Position numbers and translations under genes: made by a program. This document shows positions 23,636-32,358 of a stretch of DNA of 37,362 nucleotides, piece by piece. The first letter of the stretch is position 1. Every line of letters starts with the position of its first letter. The notes below the pieces were generated by a model that saw only the letters and a program-made list of their open reading frames with translations, was not told where the DNA came from and did no database searches. This DNA is from Planctomycetaceae bacterium. GTDB taxonomy: Bacteria > Planctomycetota > Phycisphaerae > Phycisphaerales > SM1A02. The stretch spans positions 1 to 37,362 of the forward strand of contig JAJTGK010000036.1 in the NCBI GenBank assembly GCA_021297815.1, read 5' to 3'.

Positions 23636-24481
23636 TCACTCGATCCCGTCGAAGCCCGCGAGGCGCCAGCCCGCCGCCGCCGCGAGTTCGCGCCAGGGGC
23701 GCTCGGTCAGGCTGCGGAACTCCGGCTCCCACAGCTCGTGGACGCGCATCCTACCGAAGGTCGCGGGCAGCTCGGGGTCGCCCTGCTTCCGAAGCCCTGG
23801 GTGGCAGACGATCTCGACGAATCCATGCGTGACGCCGCGCAACGCGTGCATGCAGGCCTCGGGAGTGCATGCCGCGCCCTGCTCGGCGATGCCCCAGACG
23901 GCGGGCGTCGTGCGCACGCCTGGGGTCTTGCGCGAGAGTCCGCACAGGACGCGCAGCGTCATGCGGCGCAGCGCGGCGCTGCCGAACGCGCGGTTGCCGA
24001 AGCGCTCGTTACTCATGCGCACGAAGCCGATGCCATGCGCCTCGGCGACCTCGCAGGCGACGGTGAAGAGCGGCGGAAAGCAGTGCGTGTGCTTCTCTCC
24101 GTCGAGATGCGACAGCGAGAGCCCGCGCTCGAGCAGCGACCGCACCTGTCGCGTCCACTCGAGCCGCACCTCGTCGAGGTCGACCGCCCCGATCGCCACG
24201 CGCTGCGCGAGCTTCGCCCAGCTTCCCACGAACAACCCGCGCGCATCGACCAGCGAGCGCACCTCGCGCGCAGGCGAAAGAGGCGCACCGCGCAGGATGT
24301 TGAGGTGCGCGCCAAGCGAAACGCCTGCGTACGGACGCATCGCGTCGGTGTCGGGCCCGTTCGCAAGCACGCTGGCGCTCGTCACCGTGCCAAGCCCGGC
24401 GCATCGCTCGACCGCGCGCCGCACCGCGGGATGCAGGCCGATGTCGTCGACATTGACGACGAGCGTGCGCGTCACGCTCAC
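23636..24481 (-). CDS. YdjC/ChbG-family carbohydrate deacetylase-like protein
   Basis: This 281-residue protein starts at GTG 24481 (overlap GTGA with the preceding stop). The N-terminal VVNVDDIGLHPAV carries the DD pair that, with later His residues in SLSHLDGEKHTHCFP, forms the metal site of the YdjC fold. LGAHLNILRGAPLSP and FVEIVCHPGL are other family signatures. ChbG deacetylates N-acetylglucosamine oligosaccharides; HpnK and other members act on sugars in lipid or glycan paths. The function here is probably deacetylation of an N-acetylated sugar in the glycan path served by the adjacent GT2. An alternative GTG six bases downstream would shorten it by two codons. The exact substrate is unknown. 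Confidence 0.85.
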   Translation of the reverse strand: MSVTRTLVVNVDDIGLHPAVRRAVERCAGLGTVTSASVLANGPDTDAMRPYAGVSLGAHLNILRGAPLSPAREVRSLVDARGLFVGSWAKLAQRVAIGAVDLDEVRLEWTRQVRSLLERGLSLSHLDGEKHTHCFPPLFTVACEVAEAHGIGFVRMSNERFGNRAFGSAALRRMTLRVLCGLSRKTPGVRTTPAVWGIAEQGAACTPEACMHALRGVTHGFVEIVCHPGLRKQGDPELPATFGRMRVHELWEPEFRSLTERPWRELAAAAGWRLAGFDGIE

Positions 24482-26028
24482 CAGAAGACCTGCCTGCCGC
24501 CGTCGATCGTGAAGATGCGCTCGAGCCGCTCGGAGCCGTCCTCCACGAGCCAGTAGAGGCCGTCGGCGCGAAGCCCCTCGAACGCATGCGCCTCCTGGCC
24601 CTTCTCGATGCGGCCCGTGGTCTTCCAGCCGCCGTCGCGCCACACGAAGAGCTCGAACGCAGCGTCGGGCTTCACGACCGTTCGTACCTTGATCACGCCC
24701 GTGTCGGGGTCCTGGATGTCGGGCTTCGTCGTGGTGGCGACGAGCGTGATCGACGCGGCATCGCCTGCCGGAAGCGCGTGCATGATGCCGTCCTTGCACA
24801 CGATGAACGGCGCGCCCGCAGGCGCATCGACGCCGTCACGGTGCGTCATGGGCAGGTAGCAGATCTCGCGGCCCATCGCGGCGAAGGTCGCGCGCCCATC
24901 CTGCACCGCGCCCCACTGGATCGGGCGCCACGCGCCGCCGTTGAAGACCGCGATATACGCGAAGCGGTCCTTCTCGCCGAGCCCCGAAAGCGCGATGGTC
25001 ACATCGCTCACGGGCTGGTACTGCGCGGTCACATCGATGTAGTGCGTGCCCGAGAGCCACTTGGGCACGACCTCGTCGTCGCGCTTGATCGCGCCGAGGC
25101 TGTCGGGCTGGTGCGCGAAGGTCTTGCGGTAGACCTTCGCGGCGCGGCCTGCAAGGCCAGCGCGGCCGTTGCCCTCGGCGTCGAGCACGACTTCCCACGC
25201 GTGGTTGTTGTCGCTCGCGGCCCACCACGGCGTGTAGTCGCTCGCGCACATCGTCGCGACCGAGCGCATGCCGAACGAGATCATGTTGGTGATGTCCTCG
25301 CAGCGGCCGAGCTTGCGCTCGCACATCTCGGCGTAGCCCTGGTCGGTCGGATGCAGGTAGAAGATGTCGCTGAAGCCGCACCACGGGTGCACGGTGGCGC
25401 GGATCTTCTCGCCCACCGCGCGCACATCGGTCTCGCCCGCCTGCTCGGCGCTCAAGCCCGCAAGCCGCGCGCGCGCGGCCTTGCGCCACTCGCCGAGCGG
25501 CTCGTTGCTGCCGCGGTACGGCAGGATGTGGTTGCAGAAGGCGTCGAACGAGATCGACTTCGCCCACGGGTAGGTGCGCCACGCGTCGAACGCCTCGTCG
25601 AGATGCGCGCGAAGGAACGCGGCGCTCGCATGCTCGAGGTCGCTGTCGAAGCGCGTGCGCGTGAAAGTGGCGCTTGGATCGGTGGCCTCGATCGCGTCGA
25701 GCGCCTTCTTCGCCGCCGCGAGGTTCGCGTGGTCGAGCGCCTCGTATGGAATCTCCTGGCCGTTCTGTCCGACAAGCGCGATGCGCGCGAAGCCGTGCCC
25801 ATCCATGTTGGCGACGAGGAATCGCGCGGCCGCGAGCTTCTGCGGGTCGCCGCTCTCCGCGCACCCGTCGAGGAACCGCTGGATCTCGCTGCGGTTCGAG
25901 CCTGCCTTGGCAAGGTTCGCGGCGATGCGCGCGCTCATGCCGTCGTCGGCGGTGCCCGATGCAGGCCCCGATGCGAGCACGGAGGGTGCGAGGAGAAAGG
26001 CTGCGGCGATGGCGGCGCGGAGGTGCAT
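24478..26028 (-). CDS. Transglutaminase-like secreted protein
   Basis: A 516-residue protein with a Sec signal (about 1-20) and a transglutaminase-like (papain-fold) core. The likely triad is Cys243 in GRCEDITNM, His276 in NNHAWEVV and Asp283. An N-terminal helical region of about 150 residues precedes it, and the C-terminal part (about 330-516) is made of beta-rich repeats that may bind glycans or proteins. Such proteins in planctomycetes are extracytoplasmic and often regarded as peptidases or crosslinkers of unknown substrate. It starts the six-gene run and is followed with a 4-bp overlap by the YdjC-like gene. It is 222 bp from the divergent hypothetical gene at 26251; that gap shows no gene and no clear promoter. 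Confidence 0.82.
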   Translation of the reverse strand: MHLRAAIAAAFLLAPSVLASGPASGTADDGMSARIAANLAKAGSNRSEIQRFLDGCAESGDPQKLAAARFLVANMDGHGFARIALVGQNGQEIPYEALDHANLAAAKKALDAIEATDPSATFTRTRFDSDLEHASAAFLRAHLDEAFDAWRTYPWAKSISFDAFCNHILPYRGSNEPLGEWRKAARARLAGLSAEQAGETDVRAVGEKIRATVHPWCGFSDIFYLHPTDQGYAEMCERKLGRCEDITNMISFGMRSVATMCASDYTPWWAASDNNHAWEVVLDAEGNGRAGLAGRAAKVYRKTFAHQPDSLGAIKRDDEVVPKWLSGTHYIDVTAQYQPVSDVTIALSGLGEKDRFAYIAVFNGGAWRPIQWGAVQDGRATFAAMGREICYLPMTHRDGVDAPAGAPFIVCKDGIMHALPAGDAASITLVATTTKPDIQDPDTGVIKVRTVVKPDAAFELFVWRDGGWKTTGRIEKGQEAHAFEGLRADGLYWLVEDGSERLERIFTIDGGRQVFW

Positions 26029-26250
26029 GCGGGGATTGTCGCGGGTGCGGTGGGTTCATCAAGGCGCAGGGCCAGACGGCGGGTGACGGTGGTCCGCACG
26101 GCATGGGGGCGTGGAAACCCCTGAAAAAACTGCGTGTGGGCGTCCGAGAGGCGCCTGAAACCCAGCTTCGGACGGGAAATCCGCAAGCGGCGGACACGCC
26201 AGGGCGCTTTCCGTCGAGTCCACGGCGTTCCTTGCCGATAACGGACTGCG

Positions 26251-27483
26251 ATGGAGTCCCCTGCTGGCAGCACCCCGACGGGCGGTCCCGCCCCAAACAC
26301 CGATGCATCGTCGATGCAGGTCGATGTCGACAGCATCCTGGCCGAGGTCGAGGCGCTTGCGGCAAAGGCCACCGAGGCGGCGCTTGTGCCCGATGTGGGA
26401 ACCCTGTCGATGACCAAGGAGGAGCAGGACCTCGCCGCGCTCGAGCGTGAGATCGAGGCGCTGCTCTCTGGCAAGCCGGTCGAGCCCGTGCAGGTTCAGG
26501 CCACGGTGCCCGTCGCTGTGGAAACGCCTGCACCACAGCCCACGCGTTCAGTCGCCGCCGAAGCCCTCGAGGAACAGTCCGTCGATCCCCTGATCCAGGA
26601 GATCGACGCGGTGCTCAACGACGATGCCGACGCGCTGCTCAAGCAGTCGGACGGCGACATGGACCGCGCGCTTGCGACCGTGTTCGACGCACGCGCGCTC
26701 GGTGGACAGGAAGAGGAGATCAACCGCGCGCTCATCGAGGCGTTCGGAACGAGCAAGTCGCAGCGGCCTTCGTTCGCGACGCCGCCTGTCACGAACCCCG
26801 TGCCTGCATTCGAAGGCGTCTCGCGCGAGATGCCTGCGTCGAATCCGAACGCCACCACCGCCTCGCAGGCGAAGCCGCGCATCAACCTCGAGTATGCGGG
26901 CGAGAAGCCGTTCGAGCCTGCGTTCCCGAAGATCGACGCGATCGCGCAGGGCGCGGCCGAGCCGGGCACCAATGCTTCATCGAGCGCCGCGCCGAACGCG
27001 ACGCAGAAGGTCGCGCCGGTTTCCGCGCCCCAGCCAACCGCCGCTCCAACCGCAGCTCCAGCGGCAACCGCGGCAGCGCCCTCGTCCATGCAGGCGGTCG
27101 AGCACGAAAGCGTCTCGCCCGATGTTGCCGAACCTGTCGCGGTGATTCCCGCGGGTCCGGGCCTGTTCACTCGGCTCATGCAGCGCGTGGCTCGGTTCGC
27201 GACATTCCTCGCGACGCTTCCCCTCCAGCTCTGCTCGCTTCCCCTGCGCTTCCTGCCCGACTCGGCGCGCACCGTGGTAGGCATCGCGGCGATCACGCTT
27301 GTCTTCTGGACGCCCCTCGCGTGGTGGTACGCCACCACGCAGGCAAAGGCGCCCGGTGTCGGCCGCGTGAACCTCGTCGAGCGCGAGGCACCCGCGACAG
27401 CCGAAGGCGAAGCGACCGAAGCCGCGGAATCGAAGGACTCCGCCGCGTCAGGCTCCGCGTCGCACGGCTCGTCGGGTCACTGA
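26251..27483 (+). CDS. Hypothetical Pro/Ala-rich membrane protein
   Basis: This 410-residue product has an acidic N-terminal half with two short helix-rich blocks (SSMQVDVDSILAEVEALAAKA and DPLIQEIDAVLNDDADALLKQ), a Pro/Ala-rich low-complexity linker (about 190-290), and one membrane helix near 345-370 (RTVVGIAAITLVFWTPLAWWYATTQ), then a short Ala/Ser tail. The two VD-x-I-x-E-x-(A/V)L motifs look like repeats of a short interaction element. No signal peptide or enzyme motif is present. Proteins of this plan occur in Phycisphaerae, but I cannot assign a role. It is convergent with lipA, 6 bp apart, and divergent from the transglutaminase-like gene. No good ribosome site was seen. Confidence 0.7.
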   Translation: MESPAGSTPTGGPAPNTDASSMQVDVDSILAEVEALAAKATEAALVPDVGTLSMTKEEQDLAALEREIEALLSGKPVEPVQVQATVPVAVETPAPQPTRSVAAEALEEQSVDPLIQEIDAVLNDDADALLKQSDGDMDRALATVFDARALGGQEEEINRALIEAFGTSKSQRPSFATPPVTNPVPAFEGVSREMPASNPNATTASQAKPRINLEYAGEKPFEPAFPKIDAIAQGAAEPGTNASSSAAPNATQKVAPVSAPQPTAAPTAAPAATAAAPSSMQAVEHESVSPDVAEPVAVIPAGPGLFTRLMQRVARFATFLATLPLQLCSLPLRFLPDSARTVVGIAAITLVFWTPLAWWYATTQAKAPGVGRVNLVEREAPATAEGEATEAAESKDSAASGSASHGSSGH

Positions 27484-27489
27484 GATTCC

Positions 27490-28578
27490 TCAGTTCTTCC
27501 GCAGAAGACGGGCCATCGCGTCATGCGTCTCGCGCGATTCCGCCGAGAGCATCGCCGCCTGCTCGTCGGCGTGGTAGCTCGAGCGCACGAGCGGCCCGCT
27601 CTCGCACACCCTGAATCCGCGCGCCAGCGCCTCGCGGCGGTACATCGCGAACTGATCGGGGTGCACCCAGCGGTCGATGGGCAGATGGTTGCGCGTCGGC
27701 TGCAGGTACTGGCCGATCGTCATGATGTCGGCGTTGCTCGCTGCGCGCACATCGTCGAGGAGCTCGAGGACCTCGTCATCGTGCTCGCCGATGCCCGCCA
27801 TGATGCCCGTCTTCGTGACGAGGCCGCTCGCGTGGAACTGCGCGAGCACCGCAAGCGACCGCTCGTACTTCGCCTGCGGGCGCACGGCGGGGTGCATGCG
27901 GCGCACCGTCTCCATGTTGTGCGAGATGATCTCGGGCCGCGCGTCGCACACGACCTGAATCGCCTTCTCGTCGCCCTGGAAGTCGCCGACGAGGATCTCG
28001 ACCGACATGTCGGGGCACGCCTCGTGCACGCGGTGCACCGTCTCGGCCCAGATCGCCGCGCCGCCGTCGGGCAGTTCGTCGCGGTTCACGCTTGTGATCA
28101 CGACATGCTTCAGCCCCATCAGCTTCAGCGACTCCGCCACGCGGCGCGGCTCGTCGAGGTCGTACACGGGCGGCTTGCCCGTCTTCACATTGCAGAATCC
28201 GCAGGCGCGCGTGCAGGTGTCGCCGAGGATCATGATCGTCGCGGTGCCGCGGCCCCAGCACTCGCCCATGTTCGGGCACGACGCCTCCTGGCAGACCGTG
28301 TGCAGGCGGTGCTCGTCGATGATCTTCCTGAGGCGCTCGTAGCCCTCGCCGCCAGGCACGCGCGCGCGCAGCCACTCGGGCTTGCGCTGGATGCGCAGGT
28401 GGTGCGCCTCGGTCTCGCGGTTGTTGATGACGAGCGAGGTGAGCTCGAGCTTCGACGCGCCCGCAGACCGCTGCGTGTCGCCGCCGAGCGGTCGCGGATG
28501 GCGCGCCACCGTGCGTGCGACCGCCTCGGGCGAAGGTGCTCCGTGCTGCGGCGAAACAGAGGGATCCTGCTCGGACAT
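27490..28578 (-). CDS. lipA: Lipoyl synthase
   Basis: This 362-residue protein is LipA, a radical SAM enzyme that inserts two sulfurs into octanoyl groups on lipoyl-dependent proteins. The auxiliary cluster motif is C-x4-C-x5-C (Cys96, Cys101, Cys107 in TVCQEASCPNMGECW) and the radical SAM motif is CTRACGFC (Cys122, Cys126, Cys129). Further family motifs are GTATIMILGD, ITSVNRDELPDGG, VEILVGDFQG, ISHNMETV and TIGQYLQPT. The N-terminal 45 residues are longer and less conserved. The start at 28578 is chosen since the upstream in-frame Met gives only nonconserved residues. It is divergent from the M16 peptidase with 48 bp between starts. No lipB is present. Confidence 0.96.
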   Translation of the reverse strand: MSEQDPSVSPQHGAPSPEAVARTVARHPRPLGGDTQRSAGASKLELTSLVINNRETEAHHLRIQRKPEWLRARVPGGEGYERLRKIIDEHRLHTVCQEASCPNMGECWGRGTATIMILGDTCTRACGFCNVKTGKPPVYDLDEPRRVAESLKLMGLKHVVITSVNRDELPDGGAAIWAETVHRVHEACPDMSVEILVGDFQGDEKAIQVVCDARPEIISHNMETVRRMHPAVRPQAKYERSLAVLAQFHASGLVTKTGIMAGIGEHDDEVLELLDDVRAASNADIMTIGQYLQPTRNHLPIDRWVHPDQFAMYRREALARGFRVCESGPLVRSSYHADEQAAMLSAESRETHDAMARLLRKN

Positions 28579-28626
28579 GGATCGCCAGTGTAGGCGAACG
28601 GGCACCCCTGCTACCATCGCGCGCCC

Positions 28627-29907
28627 ATGTCAGCCCTTCAGAACAGCGTCAGTCCCTTGAGCACGCGCGAGATCCGTCATCGCACCGCGCGGCTCGCCAA
28701 CGGTCTCGAGATCCAGGCGGAGGTCGACGCAGGCGCACACACCGCGGCGATCGGATTCTTCGTGCGCACGGGCGCGCGCGACGAGCCGACCGAACTTATG
28801 GGCGTCTCGCACTTCCTCGAGCACATGATGTTCAAGGGCAGCGAGCGCCGCCGCGCCGAGGATGTGAACCGCGAGTTCGACGAGCTCGGCGCCGCGCACA
28901 ACGCGTTCACGACGAACGAACTCACCGCCTACTACGCGCATGTGCTTCCCGAGCGCACGCACGGCGCGCTCGAGATCCTCGCCGACATCCTGCGGCCCGC
29001 CCTGCGGCAGGAGGACTTCGACGAGGAGAAGCAGGTGATCCTCGAGGAGATCGCGATGTACGCCGACCAGCCGTTCTGGGTCGGGTACGAGGCGATGATG
29101 GAGCGGCTCTACGCAGGCCATCCGCTCGAGCACCGCGTGCTCGGCACCACGCAGAGCGTCGGTGCGCTCGGCCGCGACCAGATGGCCGACTACTTCGACC
29201 GCCGCTACTCCGCCGACAACACGGTGCTTGTCGCCGCAGGCCGCGTCGACTTCGACGCGCTGGTGCGCGAGGCCGAGCGGCTGTGCGGACACTGGAACAC
29301 CGCGCGTCCGACGCGCGAGCATCCGCGCTGGGCGCCGCAGCCCGCGACGGTGCGGCTGCAGCTTCCGAACACCGCGCGCGCGTATGTCATCCTGTCGATG
29401 CCCGCGCCGGCCATCCAGGACGACATGCGCTACGCATCGGGCATCCTGATGCATGTCCTCGGCGGCGGCGACGGCTCGCGGCTTCACTGGGCGCTCGTCG
29501 AGACGGGCCTCGCCGAGGAGGCGAGCGCAAGCTACGACGGCCACGACGGCACGGGCGACAACACGCTGTTCGCGGTGTGCGACCCTGCGAAAGCCGACGA
29601 AATCGAGGGTGTCCTGCGCGCGGAGCTCGCGGCGCTCCTTCCGTCGATCACCGACGACGACCTGCTGCGCGCGCGCAGCCGGATCGCGACGGGCGCGGCC
29701 GTCGGCAGCGAGCGCCCGAATGGCCGCATGTTCCGCCTCGGAACGCTGTGGGGCTACGGCGCCGAGTACTGCACGCTCGAGGACGAGGTGGAGCGCATCT
29801 CGCGCGTCACGCTCGCCGACCTGCGCGCGTGCTGCGAGCGCTTCCCGCTCGATCCGAAGGTGTCGGTGCATGTGCTGCCGTCGCCCGATTCGCCCGCGGC
29901 GAAGTGA
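28627..29907 (+). CDS. M16-family zinc metallopeptidase (insulinase/processing peptidase-like)
   Basis: A 426-residue M16B-type peptidase. The inverted zinc motif HxxEH is SHFLEHMMFKG (His62, Glu65, His66) and the third zinc ligand lies in EEKQVILEEI near residue 140. The second, non-catalytic half-domain (about 220-426) contains the SRL-x-W-x-L-x-ET-G-L segment and the conserved Arg/Tyr region that closes over substrate. The length fits bacterial single-chain processing proteases such as YmxG/PqqL-type. It lacks a signal peptide, so it is likely cytoplasmic and may cleave leaders or small peptides. The stop codon lies in a palindrome shared with the facing HDOD gene. Confidence 0.92.
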   Translation: MSALQNSVSPLSTREIRHRTARLANGLEIQAEVDAGAHTAAIGFFVRTGARDEPTELMGVSHFLEHMMFKGSERRRAEDVNREFDELGAAHNAFTTNELTAYYAHVLPERTHGALEILADILRPALRQEDFDEEKQVILEEIAMYADQPFWVGYEAMMERLYAGHPLEHRVLGTTQSVGALGRDQMADYFDRRYSADNTVLVAAGRVDFDALVREAERLCGHWNTARPTREHPRWAPQPATVRLQLPNTARAYVILSMPAPAIQDDMRYASGILMHVLGGGDGSRLHWALVETGLAEEASASYDGHDGTGDNTLFAVCDPAKADEIEGVLRAELAALLPSITDDDLLRARSRIATGAAVGSERPNGRMFRLGTLWGYGAEYCTLEDEVERISRVTLADLRACCERFPLDPKVSVHVLPSPDSPAAK

Positions 29908-29913
29908 CGGCCG

Positions 29914-31419
29914 TCACACGGCGCTTGCGTCGAGCCCGCGGTGGAACAGCGTGACGCGGTTGCGCGAGCGCCTGCTCGAGGCAAGCGCGAACATCGCCGC
30001 ACGAACGAGCTGGTCGGGCGTCTCGATCGAGCCGCCGCCGCGCATCGCGCTGCTTGGCTCGTGGATCGCGGCGCCGACCGACGCGGTGATCGGAAACGAA
30101 CGCGCCGAAGTGTGGTCGATCTCGACGGGCGACTCGGCGATACGGCGGCGGATGAGCTCCGCGACGCGGCAGAGCTCGTCCACCTCGGTCTCGCGCATCA
30201 TCAGCACGATCTCGGCGCCGACGAAGCGGTAGATGCCGTCGGGGCGCCCGAGCACCTCGGTCGCCACATGCAGCGCGTGGTTCATCGCGCTCTCGACGCC
30301 GCGCGCCGTGAACGCCTGCTGCAGTTCGCGCGCGCGGTCGATGCCGACGAGCACCAGGCCCGTGCCGCCGCGCCGCTCCTGCCGCATGAACTCGCGCTCG
30401 AGGTCCATGCCGAACGCGCGTGCATCGGGAATGTCGGTGAAGGAAACAGACGCGTGGTCGACCGTGTCGGGGTCGCCGCCGTCGACATCGGGCGCCGCCA
30501 GCCTCTGTTCGCCACGGATCTGCGCGGCGCGCTTGAGGATCGCGTCGATGTCGGCGGTGGAGCCCGTCTCGAGCCCGAACGCGCGCGACAGCTCGTCGGC
30601 GAGGTCGGCGATCTTCTGCAGCGTGAGCATGAGCGGCCCGGGGCGCAGGTCGAACCAGTCCTGCCCGTCGCGGCGGTAGCGCGCGATCTCGGCGTCGCCG
30701 CCGCGCGGCGAGAGAATGCGCGCGACGGTCGACGAAAGTTCGCAGGTGCGCACGAAGTCCATGTCGGACACCGACGCCTCGTGCGATCGATGATGGAGCC
30801 GCACCGCCTCGACGACATGCGCGGGAAACTGCCAGCGCGAGAGCAGCGCCGCGCCGACCTCCGCATGATCGGTCTCGAATGCGCGCTGCTCGAGCGTGCA
30901 CAGCCTTCGGTGGTCGCCGCGCGCGACATCGAGCGTCTGCAGGTAGCGGTCGCCGAACGCACGCCACATCACCACGCCGCCGATGTCCTGCACCAGCGCC
31001 GCCACGAACGCCTCGTCGGGGTCGCAGCGCTTGGCGAGCAGCGCGATCTGCCGCGCGGCGGCCGCCGAGTAGATCGAACGCCGCCAGTAGTCGAGGAAGT
31101 CGAAGCTCACCTCGTCGAGGCCGCCTCCGTCGATCGAGCGCGCGAGGCTGAAACCAAGCACGAGCGCCTTCACCGTCTGCATGCCGAGAAACGCGAGCGC
31201 CTGCTGGATCGAGCCGCACTTGCGGGTCAGGCCGTAGAAGCTCGAGTTCACGGTGCGCAGCACCTTCGAGGCGATCGCAGGGTCGTTCTCGATGACCGAT
31301 GCGAGCTCGCGCAGCGACACCTCGGGCCGCGAGGTCAGCTCGAGCACGCGCACCGCCACGGCCGGCAATGTCGGCAGGTTCGGCGCCGCGAGGACGCGTT
31401 CGATGGAGGCGTGCTGCAT
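29914..31419 (-). CDS. HDOD domain protein with degenerate GGDEF domain
   Basis: The 501-residue product has an N-terminal HDOD domain (about 8-210; LPTLPAVAVRVLELTSRPEVSLRELASVIENDPAIASKVLRTVNSSFYG and SIQQALAFLGMQTVKALV) with an HD-related segment (FETDHAEVGAALLSRWQFPAHVVEAVRLHH), then a GGDEF-like C-terminal domain (about 345-495). In place of GGDEF it has VGAEI (residues 400-404, in YRFVGAEIVLMM), so it cannot be a normal diguanylate cyclase and may bind nucleotides as a sensor. HDOD proteins mediate signalling and cell-cycle or motility control through protein contacts. The start at 31419 has AAGGAG-like sequence upstream (GGAGTCTCCTTG); an upstream frame adds nothing conserved. It is a single gene between recO and the M16 gene. 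Confidence 0.88.
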   Translation of the reverse strand: MQHASIERVLAAPNLPTLPAVAVRVLELTSRPEVSLRELASVIENDPAIASKVLRTVNSSFYGLTRKCGSIQQALAFLGMQTVKALVLGFSLARSIDGGGLDEVSFDFLDYWRRSIYSAAAARQIALLAKRCDPDEAFVAALVQDIGGVVMWRAFGDRYLQTLDVARGDHRRLCTLEQRAFETDHAEVGAALLSRWQFPAHVVEAVRLHHRSHEASVSDMDFVRTCELSSTVARILSPRGGDAEIARYRRDGQDWFDLRPGPLMLTLQKIADLADELSRAFGLETGSTADIDAILKRAAQIRGEQRLAAPDVDGGDPDTVDHASVSFTDIPDARAFGMDLEREFMRQERRGGTGLVLVGIDRARELQQAFTARGVESAMNHALHVATEVLGRPDGIYRFVGAEIVLMMRETEVDELCRVAELIRRRIAESPVEIDHTSARSFPITASVGAAIHEPSSAMRGGGSIETPDQLVRAAMFALASSRRSRNRVTLFHRGLDASAV

Positions 31420-31527
31420 CAAGGAGACTCCTGTTCCCTTGGATCGGCCCTTGCATGGCGTGTTTTGAGCGTTCGCGTGCGGTCGGCCGCGAATCGGGGC
31501 AATCACACACGCCCCGTCCGTGCGTTA

Positions 31528-32265
31528 TCACGCCCCTTCGGCGCGGCGCACCCGACGCGGCTCGGTCGCGAGGAGGAGCGACAGCAGCTGCTCGCCGACG
31601 ATCGTTCGCGCGTACGCGGTCAGCAGGCGGTTCGCGCGGTCGACGGCGTCGGGGTCGCAGAACTCGGGTGGTTCGCCGCGCGCCACATGCCCGAGCACGA
31701 GCGCCGTCTCGGCGCGCATGCGCCAGGCCCTCGGGTGCTCGGCGGCGTCGACGACTCCGCCTTCCGCGGGGTCGAACGCGAGCCGCCCGTGCGGGATCTC
31801 GCCGATCTCGACGCGCGGCTCATGACCCGTCTCGCGCAGCAGCGTGTGGAAGAACCGCAGGAATTCAGGCGCGGGTCGCTCGCCCTCCTCGAGCGTCTCG
31901 AGCGACTGGAGCAGCGCGTCGAAGAGCGCCTCGTGCGGCGCATCGGGCGGCAGGAACCTGTGCACGAGCTCCGCCATCGAGAGCGCGTAGAGGTTCGTCT
32001 CGAGCTCGTCGTGCGGCCTGCGGAAGATCTGGAGCAATGTCCACTGCGTCAGCGTCTGCAGCTCGCGGCCAGGCTTGGTCACCGCCACGATCTCGCCGTG
32101 CGCGAGCAGCTCGATGCCGCCGCAGAAGCTCCCGCGCTCGCGCCGCGCGCCCTTGGCGAGTCCACGCAGGATCCCGTGGCCACGCGTGAAGAGGCTCACG
32201 GTCTGGCTCGTCTCCGACCAGTCCCACTGGCGGATGCAGATGGCCCTGTCGAGAAGGTTCGGCAC
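31528..32265 (-). CDS. recO: DNA repair protein RecO
   Basis: A 245-residue RecO with the N-terminal OB fold (AICIRQWDWSETSQTVSLFTRGHGILRGLAKGARRERG and FCGGIELLAHGEIVAV) and the helical C-terminal domain (about 85-245). RecO anneals single strands and loads RecA together with RecR at gaps. The Cys-rich zinc finger found in many RecO proteins is not present in the C-terminal half. A GTG start at 32265 gives the family N-terminus; the ribosome site is weak. Neighbours in the same direction are the HDOD gene (108 bp downstream) and the response-regulator gene (93 bp upstream), so transcription may be shared but no overlap is seen. Confidence 0.88.
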   Translation of the reverse strand: MPNLLDRAICIRQWDWSETSQTVSLFTRGHGILRGLAKGARRERGSFCGGIELLAHGEIVAVTKPGRELQTLTQWTLLQIFRRPHDELETNLYALSMAELVHRFLPPDAPHEALFDALLQSLETLEEGERPAPEFLRFFHTLLRETGHEPRVEIGEIPHGRLAFDPAEGGVVDAAEHPRAWRMRAETALVLGHVARGEPPEFCDPDAVDRANRLLTAYARTIVGEQLLSLLLATEPRRVRRAEGA

Positions 32266-32358
32266 GCCGTGATTGTGCCATGTGCGGGCAGGGCTCGATA
32301 GTGGCGCCCGCACCGATCGTCGCAGGTGCGGAACCACGCACGGCAGCCCGCGCGGGCG

